Below are positions 1 to 8,156 of a stretch of DNA of 64,000 bases, in pieces. This stretch comes from Mycolicibacter icosiumassiliensis. Its GTDB lineage: Bacteria; Actinomycetota; Actinomycetes; Mycobacteriales; Mycobacteriaceae. The translations under genes and the position numbers were made by a program. The notes below the pieces were generated by a model. It saw only the letters and a list, made by a program, of their open reading frames with translations, was not told the DNA's origin and ran no database searches. The stretch covers positions 240,801 through 304,800 of the forward strand of contig NZ_LT546166.1 in assembly GCF_900078685.2 (NCBI RefSeq). Reading direction: 5' to 3'. How positions within the stretch are numbered: position 1 is the stretch's first letter; the number at the start of each line of letters is the position of its first letter.

Positions 1-1316
1 CCGGCCACGCCGACTTCTCCGAAGACACCTACCGGGTGCTGACCGCCGTGGACTCCGCGGTCATGCTGATCGATGCCGCGAAAGGCCTTGAGCCGCAAAC
101 CCTCAAGCTGTTCCAGGTGTGCCGCCATCGCCGGATCCCAATCATCACCGTGATCAACAAGTGGGACCGACCGGGCCGGCACGCCCTGGAACTGATGGAC
201 GAGATCCACACTCGTATTGGGCTACGTCCCACCCCGCTGACCTGGCCGGTCGGCATCGCCGGAGAATTCGACGGAGTGCTCGATCGCCGATCCGGAAATT
301 TCATCCGGTTCACCCGTACCGCCGGCGGTGCCACCGCGGCGCCCGAGGAGCACATCGCCGCGGCAGACGCCCCCGCTGCGGCCGGGGCTGACTGGGACAC
401 CGCGGTCGAAGAGTGCGAGCTGCTGTCCGCCGACGGATCCGACTTCGACCGCGAGGCGTTTCTGGACTGCACGGCCACGCCGGTGCTGTTCACCTCGGCG
501 GCGTTGAACTTCGGCGTGAACCAGCTCCTCGACGTGCTCACCGAGTTGGCGCCGCCGCCCGGCGGGGCACTCGACGTCGACGGCGGCCGGCGCGCCACCG
601 ACGCACCGTTCAGCGCCTTCGTGTTCAAGGTGCAGGCCGGCATGGACTCCGCCCACCGCGATCGCATCGCTTTCGCCCGGGTGTACTCGGGAACCTTCGA
701 GCGCGGCGACGTGCTGACCCACGCCGCGACCGGCAAGCCCTTTGTCACCAAGTACGCCCAGGCGGTGTTCGGTCAGCAGCGCTCCACCTTGGACACCGCC
801 TGGCCCGGTGACGTGATTGGGCTGGCCAACGCTGCCGCCCTGCGTCCGGGAGACACGCTGTATTGCGATGTCCCCGTGCAGTATCCGCCGATCCCGAGCT
901 TCTCGCCCGAGCATTTTTCCGTGGCGCGCAACGTCGATCCCAGCAAGCACAAGCAGTTCCGCCGCGGTATCGAACAGTTGGACCAAGAGGGCGTCGTGCA
1001 GGTGCTGGTCTCCGATCGCCGCGGTGAGCAGGCGCCGGTGCTGGCCGCGGTCGGTCCGATGCAGTTCGAGGTGGCCGCTCACCGTATGGCCAGCGAAATG
1101 GGCGCGCCGATCACGCTGGAACCGCTGCCGTATCAGGTCGCGCGGATCGTAGACGACGCCGACGTCGATTTCGTCAGCAAACAGTCGCTGGCGGAGGTCT
1201 TGACCCGCACCGACGGCGTGCACCTGGTCCTGTTCTCCAACGCGTGGCGGCTGCAGGGTTTCCAGCGCGACAACCCCGACGTGCAGCTACGGTCCTTGGT
1301 GGCCGCGGAGGGGTAG
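1..1316 (+). CDS. prfC: Peptide chain release factor 3 (RF3), 5' end outside window
   Basis: Translational GTPase that recycles class-I release factors from the ribosome after peptide release. The frame is open from base 3 and begins with the G3 region GHADFSEDTYRVL; it continues with AVMLIDAAKG and the G4 motif NKWD, all typical of RF3 rather than EF-G. The C-terminal two thirds (about 438 codons) run to TAG, with an RF3-like C-terminal domain ending in VHLVLFSNAWRLQGFQ. A complete RF3 is around 530 residues, so the P-loop and start lie upstream of the window. It converges on the NYN gene with only 8 bases between the two stops. Nothing indicates damage in the visible part. Confidence 0.93.
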   Translation, partial: GHADFSEDTYRVLTAVDSAVMLIDAAKGLEPQTLKLFQVCRHRRIPIITVINKWDRPGRHALELMDEIHTRIGLRPTPLTWPVGIAGEFDGVLDRRSGNFIRFTRTAGGATAAPEEHIAAADAPAAAGADWDTAVEECELLSADGSDFDREAFLDCTATPVLFTSAALNFGVNQLLDVLTELAPPPGGALDVDGGRRATDAPFSAFVFKVQAGMDSAHRDRIAFARVYSGTFERGDVLTHAATGKPFVTKYAQAVFGQQRSTLDTAWPGDVIGLANAAALRPGDTLYCDVPVQYPPIPSFSPEHFSVARNVDPSKHKQFRRGIEQLDQEGVVQVLVSDRRGEQAPVLAAVGPMQFEVAAHRMASEMGAPITLEPLPYQVARIVDDADVDFVSKQSLAEVLTRTDGVHLVLFSNAWRLQGFQRDNPDVQLRSLVAAEG

Positions 1317-1324
1317 CTCGGCCG

Positions 1325-2206
1325 CTAGGTGCGCAACCGCACCATGCGCGTCGTCGAACTCTCGTCGAGCTCCACCAGGTCAGAATAGGACCGCAGAAAA
1401 TCGCTGAATGACTTGTACCCCAGCGCTTTCTCGCTGAACGACGGATCCATTCGCTTCATCTGTGCCTTGACCGACGAGTTGTGCAGCCACTCGACGTCGT
1501 CCTTCTCCAGGCCGATCTTCAGGGCGCGGATGAGCAGCCCGGTGGCGGTGTCCTGCGGATCCGGTTGGGGCGGCTCCTCGGGCTCCTCCTTGGCCTGGCG
1601 GGTGCGCCGCTTAGGCTCGGCGCCTGCGTCGGCGGCGGGCGGCGCGGGCTCGAACACCGGTATGCCGGGCAGCGCGTCGTAGCTGACGAAGTCGTCGCAG
1701 GCCGCGGCCAGTGCGCGACTCGTCGAGCCGGCCACCCCGATCCCGACGACGTAGCGGCCCAAGCGTTTACAGCGCTGCGCCAGCGGGATGTAGTCGGAGT
1801 CGCCGGCCACGATCACCACATGGGTCAGATCCGGCAGCCGGAACATGTCCTCGACCGCGTCGACCGCCAACCGAATGTCGGCACCGTTCTTGCCATAGGC
1901 GGCCGCCGGGAACAACTGCACTAGATCGACAGCCCGCCCCACCAGCTGTGCGCGGTAGCCGGTGTTGACCTCCGCCGACCAGTCGGCGTACGCGCGGGTG
2001 AGCACCAGCGTCCCGAACGACGAGGCGAAGTCGATGATCGCTCCGACGTCGACGGTGGCCCGTGCCAACCGATCCGGGTTTTTGGCCAGGCCCTTGGACT
2101 TGTCCTTCTGGAACGAACTCCGTCCGTTGATCTGGTCGTAGCGGGAGATCACGATGTTGTCGAAGTCGAGGTAGACCGCGACCCGGGTATCGCCGGATTC
2201 CGTCAT
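1325..2206 (-). CDS. NYN/LabA-like PIN-fold protein with C-terminal OST-HTH-like region
   Basis: Predicted metal-dependent ribonuclease-like protein of 293 residues. The N-terminal half shows the NYN pattern: VAVYLDFDNIVIS near the start, acidic residues in the middle (GADIRLAVDAVEDM) and VIVAGDSDYIPLAQRCK near residue 130, which are the expected metal-binding Asp positions. A basic/acidic linker rich in E, P and K follows, then a C-terminal block (GYKSFSDFLRSYSDLVEL) resembling an OST-HTH/LOTUS RNA-binding domain. The ATG at 2206 was chosen because the extra codons upstream lack family character. The RNA target is unknown. It is probably a single-gene unit, convergent with prfC. Confidence 0.8.
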   Translation of the reverse strand: MTESGDTRVAVYLDFDNIVISRYDQINGRSSFQKDKSKGLAKNPDRLARATVDVGAIIDFASSFGTLVLTRAYADWSAEVNTGYRAQLVGRAVDLVQLFPAAAYGKNGADIRLAVDAVEDMFRLPDLTHVVIVAGDSDYIPLAQRCKRLGRYVVGIGVAGSTSRALAAACDDFVSYDALPGIPVFEPAPPAADAGAEPKRRTRQAKEEPEEPPQPDPQDTATGLLIRALKIGLEKDDVEWLHNSSVKAQMKRMDPSFSEKALGYKSFSDFLRSYSDLVELDESSTTRMVRLRT

Positions 2207-2307
2207 GGCTACAGTGTGGCGCACCAGCGGCCCCATCCCTAATGGGTTGGGGCGATTTGTCGCTCAAAGGCGGGCAACGGTCGACATGGTCCGGGCCGGC
2301 GACGCAC

Positions 2308-2448
2308 CTAAGCGGCTTTGTACCACCGCGGAATCAACTCGGGGGCCAGCAGCGGGTTCTTCCCATCGAAGCCGTGCGGGTCGCCGCATGGTTGCGCATC
2401 AGCCGTCGCGTGACGATCACCAGCGGGGCGATCACGGCAGCCTGTCAT
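2308..2448 (-). pseudogene. Possible decayed gene tail between vapC and the NYN gene
   Basis: A short minus-strand frame of about 46 codons ends at TAG (2308-2310) with the tail HGFDGKNPLLAPELIPRWYKAA split as HGFDGKNPLL and APELIPRWYKAA. That tail looks like the conserved C-terminus of a real protein, while the codons upstream of it look random. I do not recognise the parent gene. It could equally be a chance open frame in GC-rich DNA. The rest of 2207-2444 shows no other feature except a short motif (2256-2275) resembling the right arm of the inverted repeat at 14685-14712. Confidence 0.22.
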
Positions 2449-2843
2449 CGACCCGGGGACCTGGTCGGCAGGCCGACCGCGTCGGCGGCGTCGAGCAAGC
2501 GTTGGTCGTAGGCGACAAATGCCGTCAGCCTGGCGCCGAAAACCGTGTGACCGGTCGCCAAGTGAACAGCATCCAGGGATCGCAGCATCGGGTCGAGCAA
2601 GGCTGCAGCGGCGGCACGCACGGTCTCATCGACCTCGTACCGCGATACCCGGGCGAGCAATCCGGGTACGTCGGGCAGCCGGGCTGGGTCCACTCGCCGA
2701 ACAGCGCGAGGCAGTTCGACCTCGATCAACGCTGACGACACCCACGGTGCGGGCGCGTTGGCGTCGAGCCAGTCGGCGAGCGCACCGGACTCCGGCTCAG
2801 AGTGGATCAGCTTCACCAGGGCCGAGGTGTCCAGATACAGCAT
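2445..2843 (-). CDS. vapC: VapC-type PIN-domain ribonuclease toxin
   Basis: Toxin of a type II toxin-antitoxin pair; VapC proteins are PIN-domain endoribonucleases that cut tRNA or rRNA. The 132-residue protein begins MLYLDTSALVKL (first catalytic Asp), has a Glu in ALIEVELPRAV, and ends with SLDAVHLATG and FVAYDQRLLDAA, which supply the remaining acidic residues of the active site. Length is normal. Its ATG overlaps the stop of the upstream antitoxin by one base (TGATG), so the two are translationally coupled. In M. tuberculosis a vapBC pair also lies close to recD, so this may be the same ancestral locus, but the exact VapC subgroup cannot be assigned by eye. Confidence 0.9.
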   Translation of the reverse strand: MLYLDTSALVKLIHSEPESGALADWLDANAPAPWVSSALIEVELPRAVRRVDPARLPDVPGLLARVSRYEVDETVRAAAAALLDPMLRSLDAVHLATGHTVFGARLTAFVAYDQRLLDAADAVGLPTRSPGR

Positions 2844-3115
2844 CAGTAGCGCTCGTCGTCCCGCATCTCGCGCAGCAACTCACCAGCCTCATAGTCGGTG
2901 AGTACCGGCCCGGAGGGACGAGGCGCCGGCCCGCGAACCGTTGCCGGACGGAGCTGTCCCGACTGGATCATCTCGCTCAGCGGATCGTCCTGGGCCGGTA
3001 CCAGGCGGGCGATCACCGCTCCCCGTTCGGTGATCTCAAGCTGCTCGCCCCGCTTGACGCGCGCGAGGACACCAGCGGTGTTCTGGTTCAGCTCGCGCAC
3101 CGGGACCTCGGACAT
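2843..3115 (-). CDS. vapB: VapB-type antitoxin (Phd/YefM-like)
   Basis: Antitoxin of 90 residues partnering the downstream VapC. The N-terminus VPVRELNQNTAGVLARVKRG followed by ITERGAVIARLVP is the Phd/YefM-like DNA-binding fold seen in a subset of VapB proteins; the acidic C-terminus (LTDYEAGELLREMRDDERY) is the expected toxin-neutralising tail. The ATG at 3115 (MSEVPV) is preferred over more distal starts because it begins just before the conserved fold and lies directly downstream of a perfect palindrome at 3126-3145. Such antitoxins usually repress their own operon through that type of site. Confidence 0.88.
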   Translation of the reverse strand: MSEVPVRELNQNTAGVLARVKRGEQLEITERGAVIARLVPAQDDPLSEMIQSGQLRPATVRGPAPRPSGPVLTDYEAGELLREMRDDERY

Positions 3116-3125
3116 GGGATCAATG

Positions 3126-3145
3126 GTACTACTATTTTGTAGTAC
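3126..3145 (-). promoter_or_regulatory. Perfect palindrome, probable vapBC operator
   Basis: GTACTAC (3126-3132), a six-base AT spacer, then GTAGTAC (3139-3145) form a perfect 7-bp inverted repeat 11 bases upstream of the vapB ATG. The AT-rich stretch stands out from the GC-rich surroundings and overlaps the place where the -10 region of a short-leader transcript would lie. Position and symmetry fit an autoregulatory site for the VapB-VapC complex. Binding is inferred. Confidence 0.65.
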
Positions 3146-3159
3146 ATATGTCGGCGTTC

Positions 3160-4857
3160 TCATGCCTCCCGTAGGCGCAGCGACAGCCCGGACGCCCGCA
3201 CCACCCGGCGGCCCAGCGCGGCCCGCACCGACGCCTCCGATCCCACCACCCGCACCTTGGTCTTGGCCCGCGTCACCGCGGTGTAGAACAACTCCCGGGT
3301 CAACAGCCGCGACTCGACGGGCGGCATCAGCACCGTGACCTCGCCGGCCTGGCTGCCCTGGCTCTTGTGGATCGTCATCGCGTACATGGTCTCGACCTCG
3401 GCGAGCCGGCTGGTGGCGAACTCCAGCGGCCCGGACGCCGTCGAGATCACCGCACGCAACCCCTCGTTGCGCACCACCACCGCGCCGGTATCGCCGTTGC
3501 GCAGCCCGAGTCCGTAGTCATTGGTGGTCACCAGCAACGGTCGGCCGGCATACCACTCGGTCCACATCGGATCACCGGTCTGCTCGGCCACCCACCGGCG
3601 GATCTGTTGGTTCCAATGCCGCACGCCTTGCGGGCCTTCCCGGTGCGCACACAGCAACCGGTGCTCGTCCAACGTCGTCGCCGCCGCTGCGGCATCACCG
3701 AGCAATGCGGCCTGGCGCACCGCCAACGCGTGGGGCACCACCAGTGCGGCCAACCGCTCGGCCACGTCCGCCGCGTGGTCGGTGTCGATCCACTCCACGT
3801 GGTCACCGCCGGCGGCCAGCAGCGCAATCGCCCGGTCGGCGTCGCCGTCGCGGATCGCCGCTGCCAGTGCGCCGATCGACTCGCCGAACCGGCGCGAGGT
3901 CCGCAGCGTCGCCACCCGGGTGTCCGGCCGCGCCGCCAGCCCGTCCACCAGATCGGCCAGCACCGCACCGGCTTCCACCGACGCCAGCTGGTCGGCGTCG
4001 CCCACCAGAATCAGCCGGGCATCCGGGCGCATCGCCTCCAACAGCCGGATCACATCGTGCGGCAGCCGGTTGGCCCGGTGGTGGCGGAACCGCACCGAGC
4101 TGTCCGGCCGCGAACCCAGCAGGGTGTGCAGCGTGGTCGCACCCAACCCGGCCAGCCGCGCCTGATCCACCGGCTCCAGCTCGGCCACCTCCGCGGCGAC
4201 CGCCTCGGTCAGCCGGGCCGCGGCCTTACCGGTCGGGGCGGCCAACGCGATCCGCAGCCCGGGCGTGCCTGACCGTTCGGCGTGCTCGGCCAACAGCGCC
4301 AGCAGTCGCGCCACCGTGGTGGTCTTGCCGGTGCCCGGGCCGCCGGTGAGCACCGTAACCGGCTGTGACAGCGCGATTTCGGCGGCAGCACGCTGCTCGT
4401 CGAACGTGCCGGGTGGAAAAAGTCGCTCGAACGCGGGCAGCTCCGCCGGCACCGTCCCGGGCGCCGACAACGCCAGCAGGTCCGTGCAGACCTGCTCCTC
4501 CTCGCGCCAATACCGGTCCAGGTAGAGCAATCGGCCGTCATAAAGCCGTAGCACCTGCGCCTGCACCAACTGGCTGGCGCGCACCGCCGTCAGCCAAGCC
4601 CCCGGCTCCGGCCAGGACACCTGGGCATCGTCGGTGTCGGCGGCCACCGAGGACAGATCCAGGCAGACCGACCCGTGCCGCAACGCCCGCACGGTCAGTG
4701 CCAACGCCAAGCCCACCGTCTGGTCGGGTTCACCACTTAGCTCCGTGATGCGTTGGGCGGCATGTACGTCGGCGGCGTCCAGCACGCCGGCCTGATTGAA
4801 GTCCCGTAACAGCCCGGTGGCGCCGGTGGCCCCCCGCCACTCCAACAACTCGCTCAT
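3160..4857 (-). CDS. recD: RecD helicase subunit lacking the Walker B segment
   Basis: RecD is the SF1B 5'-3' motor of the RecBCD exonuclease/helicase. The 565-residue protein has the P-loop LTGGPGTGKTTTVARLL (near residue 165), the motif III region LILVGDADQLASVEAGAVL, and late motifs TIHKSQGSQAGEV and ELFYTAVTRAK. The start ATG at 4857 overlaps the recB stop (ATGA). Family members carry a VVDE-S-M type motif II of about 15 residues between the HDV and RLLEA segments. Here NRLPHDV runs straight into IRLLEAMRPDARL at residues 267-271, so the DE pair is absent, in frame. The helicase would be expected to bind ATP poorly or not hydrolyse it. Otherwise the gene is intact. Confidence 0.9.
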   Translation of the reverse strand: MSELLEWRGATGATGLLRDFNQAGVLDAADVHAAQRITELSGEPDQTVGLALALTVRALRHGSVCLDLSSVAADTDDAQVSWPEPGAWLTAVRASQLVQAQVLRLYDGRLLYLDRYWREEEQVCTDLLALSAPGTVPAELPAFERLFPPGTFDEQRAAAEIALSQPVTVLTGGPGTGKTTTVARLLALLAEHAERSGTPGLRIALAAPTGKAAARLTEAVAAEVAELEPVDQARLAGLGATTLHTLLGSRPDSSVRFRHHRANRLPHDVIRLLEAMRPDARLILVGDADQLASVEAGAVLADLVDGLAARPDTRVATLRTSRRFGESIGALAAAIRDGDADRAIALLAAGGDHVEWIDTDHAADVAERLAALVVPHALAVRQAALLGDAAAAATTLDEHRLLCAHREGPQGVRHWNQQIRRWVAEQTGDPMWTEWYAGRPLLVTTNDYGLGLRNGDTGAVVVRNEGLRAVISTASGPLEFATSRLAEVETMYAMTIHKSQGSQAGEVTVLMPPVESRLLTRELFYTAVTRAKTKVRVVGSEASVRAALGRRVVRASGLSLRLREA

Positions 4858-7800
4858 GCCGCCCGCCTTGCGTGCAACAGGTCGGACAACGCCACCACCA
4901 ATGCGGTGGGTGGCCGCCAGTCGAACACCCCGGCCCGGTGGCCATCCACCACGGGGGTGTCCGGTCCGCACATCCCGCGCACGAACAGATACAGCACGCC
5001 GCCCAGATGCTGCTCGGGGTCGTACCCGGGCAGCCGCCACCGCAGGAAGCGGTGCAGCACCGCGGTATACAGCAGCGCCTGCAGTGGATAGTCCGAATGC
5101 AGCATGGCGGCGGTAAGCCGATCGAAGCCGTAGTCGGCGGCAGTGTCGCCGAGCCGGTTGGTCTTGTAGTCGACCACCAGAAAGCGCTGCTCCGGCACCC
5201 GCAGCACCACGTCGATCGAGCCGGACAGATATCCGCGCAGCGGCTGGCCGCCCAGCGCCTCGGTGGCCAGCCGGTCGGCATACGGGGCGAACGGGTCGTC
5301 GGCGGGCAGGTGCTCACGCAACAGCGTCCCGACCTCGGCCAGCCGCACATCGGGCGCTACGCCGCGAACGTCCCCGCCGGCCAGCGGGATCTCGAAATCC
5401 AGCTCCCGCAACCGGTCCCGGGTGCCGATCTCGCGCAGGGTCAGCCCGCCGGCCAGCGGCCCCAGCGGGGTGTCGTGCATGGGAATCAGTGCCGCGGCCA
5501 GCGCGGCAGGCTCGGCATCGACGGACCACCAAGCGGCGTGTTGGCGTACCTGGCCTTCCAGCTCGGCCGCCAAGTCGGGGGCGAACGGATCGGCGGTCTC
5601 CAGCCCGGCGTGCCCCAGCGAGCCGAACGCCGCCCCGGGGGGCGGCTCGGCCATCGGCGAGACCAGATCCGCGCCGACCGGCGGCGCCGCCACTGCCACG
5701 GGCACGTCGTCGGCCTCGTCGTCGCGGGCATTCAGTTCCGGTTCGCTGTGCACCCCGGAAACCCCGTCCGCTCCGGGCCCTGCGCTTTCTGAGGCATGCC
5801 GGATCAGCCCCGAATATGAGGTGCGCCGCCAGCCAGTGTCGATGTGCCGGTGGAAGTGCCGTGCTTCCAAGTCATCCGGAGGCCCCGCCGGGGCGACCGG
5901 GGCCAACGGGGCGATCACCGAATCCTCGATGACCAGACCGCCGGCGGCCTCCCACTCCCGAAAGCAGCTCAGGGCTTCCTCATCGGATGGTTTGGGCTCG
6001 CAGCGATCCGGCACCGGCGCCTCGCCGCGGCGCCGGCCCCGCAGCAGCCGGGACAGGCCGCCATTGGGTTCGTCGTAGGAGGCCGCCCACCACGCCACCA
6101 CCTGCGACTGCGCGCGGGTCAGCGCCACATAGGCGAGCCGAATGTCGTTGCGGGCGGCCTCGGTCAGGCTCAGCCGTTGCACCTCGGTGTGGTCGGAGCT
6201 GTCCGGTCCACCGACATGCCGACAGCGGACGCCGGCTTCGTGGTACAGCGGGATGGCCTCGTCGAACATGTGCCGGTTGAACGCGAACGGCAGGTACACG
6301 ATCGGGAACTGCAAGCCCTTGGAGCCCCACACCGTCAGGATCTGCACGGCGGCAGCGTCGGAGTCCAGCCGACGGTTGTGCTGCCCGCTGCCGTTGCCTT
6401 CCGTGCACTGGCGGCGCAACCAATCCCGCAACGCCGGCAGGCCCAGCCGGTCGCGGTGCGCGGCCTCATGCAGCAGCTGCGCCACATGCGCCAGATCGGT
6501 CATGGTGCGTTCCCCGCCGTACTCGCCGAGCAGGCGGCGCCCAAGGCCGGCCAACTGCGCCGCCTCGAATACCGCCGCCGGCCCGTGAAGCCGTAGCTCA
6601 TCGGCCCAGTCCCGCAAGGTCGACGCCACGGCGTCGGTCAACGCGTCACCACCGGCGGCCAGCGCCGCGGCGGTATGGCCGAAGAACACCGTCGCCGCGG
6701 CGGCCCGCACCAGCCCACCGCGGTGGGTTGCTTCGAACGCCTCCAGCAGGCACAGCCAGTCGGCGGCCGCAGCGGAGGAGAACACGTCGGCGTCGCCGGT
6801 GAACACCGCGGGAATCCCGGCTCGCAGCAAGGCTTCTTGGCAGGCGGCGGCGTCCCTGCTGTTCTCGACGATCACCGCGACGTCGCCGGGGCTGATCGGC
6901 CGGCCGTCGAAGGTCGCGCCGCTGGCCCGCAAGGCGGCGACGTCGGCGGCCAGATCATCGGGGATATGGCGGCGCAGCTTGGGCATCGGGGCGACCCGGT
7001 CTGCGCTGACGCCGAAGGTCGCGCGGCCGACCACCCGTAGCCGGAACGGGGCGGTGCTGGGCGCACCGGCCAGCCGGGTCCCACCGACCGCGGCCTGCAC
7101 GTCGTGGACCACGATCTGCGGATCCCCCAGCGCCGCACCGCCCATCACCGTCTGCAGCGCATCGACCAGCCCCGAGTCGCTGCGCCAGTTCACCGCCAGG
7201 GTGCGCCGCTGCCCGGCGGTGCGGGCCGCCTGCAGATAGGTGTAGATGTCGCCGCCGCGGAAGCCGTAGATCGCCTGCTTAGGGTCCCCGATCAGCACCA
7301 CCGCCGAATGCCCGACGAAGCCGCGTTCGATCACCTGCCACTGGATCGGGTCGGTGTCTTGGAACTCGTCGACCATCACGATCGGCCAGCGCTGCCGCAT
7401 CCGTTCGCGGGCCGGGGAGCTCTCGGGTTTCAGCGCTTCGGCCAGCCGGCGCAGCAGGTCGTCGTATCCCAGCACGCCGAGCCGGCGTTTGCGCAGTTCC
7501 AACTCGGTGCAGACCGCGTCGACGAATCGCAGCCGCACCTCGGCCACCGTGCCGGGTTCGGGATCCTGCGGGCGCAGTTGGGCATACGGATCGGAGACCA
7601 CCACCCGCGCGAGTTTGAGTGCGTCGGTGTAACTCAGTGCCACCTCGTCGCGCTGCGTCCCGAACTTCGCCAGGTACAGGTCGTCGACGACCTGGGTCAC
7701 CAGGTCGTCAAGGCTTTCCACCAACTCGACGCCGGCGCTGGTGTCACCGGCGATGCCCAGTGATTTGAGCACCAGATGACAGAACTGGTGGGTGGTGGCG

Positions 7801-8156
7801 ATGGTCGCGGCATCGAAGCCCGCCAGCGCATCACGCAAGCGGCGCCGGCGCAGCTCCCGCTCGTCGGCGCCGCCGCTACACAGATGCGCGACAAGGTCAT
7901 TGGGCTCTTGATTGCTGGCGCCGTCGAGCGCGGCCAAGGTCTCCACCAGTTGGCGGCGTACCCGGTCTCGCAGTTCCCGGGTGGCGGCGCGGCTGAAGGT
8001 GATCAGCAGCATCTCGTCCAGCGTGGCGTGCCCCTCGGCCAGATAACGGGTCACCAGACCGGCCAGTGTGAATGTCTTGCCGGTGCCGGCGCTGGCCTCC
8101 AGCACCGTGGTGGTGCCGCGGTCCGGCAGCGGGCCCAGCAGATCGAAGCGTTCCAT
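4854..8156 (-). CDS. recB: RecB helicase-nuclease subunit
   Basis: UvrD-like SF1A helicase with a C-terminal nuclease domain, part of RecBCD, which degrades and unwinds double-strand DNA ends. The 1,100-residue protein begins MERFDLLGPLPDRG; Walker A is LEASAGTGKTFTLAGL near residue 25, motif II is VMVDEFQDTDPIQWQ near residue 405, and later helicase motifs include QILTVWGSKGLQFPIVYLP and RLAYVALTRAQSQVV. The nuclease motif LVVDYKTNRLG near residue 1005 is intact, so the PD-(D/E)XK active site is probably present. Start chosen at 8156, where the ATG shares a base with the recC stop. Length matches the family. Unlike its two partners, it shows no lesion. Confidence 0.93.
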   Translation of the reverse strand: MERFDLLGPLPDRGTTTVLEASAGTGKTFTLAGLVTRYLAEGHATLDEMLLITFSRAATRELRDRVRRQLVETLAALDGASNQEPNDLVAHLCSGGADERELRRRRLRDALAGFDAATIATTHQFCHLVLKSLGIAGDTSAGVELVESLDDLVTQVVDDLYLAKFGTQRDEVALSYTDALKLARVVVSDPYAQLRPQDPEPGTVAEVRLRFVDAVCTELELRKRRLGVLGYDDLLRRLAEALKPESSPARERMRQRWPIVMVDEFQDTDPIQWQVIERGFVGHSAVVLIGDPKQAIYGFRGGDIYTYLQAARTAGQRRTLAVNWRSDSGLVDALQTVMGGAALGDPQIVVHDVQAAVGGTRLAGAPSTAPFRLRVVGRATFGVSADRVAPMPKLRRHIPDDLAADVAALRASGATFDGRPISPGDVAVIVENSRDAAACQEALLRAGIPAVFTGDADVFSSAAAADWLCLLEAFEATHRGGLVRAAAATVFFGHTAAALAAGGDALTDAVASTLRDWADELRLHGPAAVFEAAQLAGLGRRLLGEYGGERTMTDLAHVAQLLHEAAHRDRLGLPALRDWLRRQCTEGNGSGQHNRRLDSDAAAVQILTVWGSKGLQFPIVYLPFAFNRHMFDEAIPLYHEAGVRCRHVGGPDSSDHTEVQRLSLTEAARNDIRLAYVALTRAQSQVVAWWAASYDEPNGGLSRLLRGRRRGEAPVPDRCEPKPSDEEALSCFREWEAAGGLVIEDSVIAPLAPVAPAGPPDDLEARHFHRHIDTGWRRTSYSGLIRHASESAGPGADGVSGVHSEPELNARDDEADDVPVAVAAPPVGADLVSPMAEPPPGAAFGSLGHAGLETADPFAPDLAAELEGQVRQHAAWWSVDAEPAALAAALIPMHDTPLGPLAGGLTLREIGTRDRLRELDFEIPLAGGDVRGVAPDVRLAEVGTLLREHLPADDPFAPYADRLATEALGGQPLRGYLSGSIDVVLRVPEQRFLVVDYKTNRLGDTAADYGFDRLTAAMLHSDYPLQALLYTAVLHRFLRWRLPGYDPEQHLGGVLYLFVRGMCGPDTPVVDGHRAGVFDWRPPTALVVALSDLLHARRAA

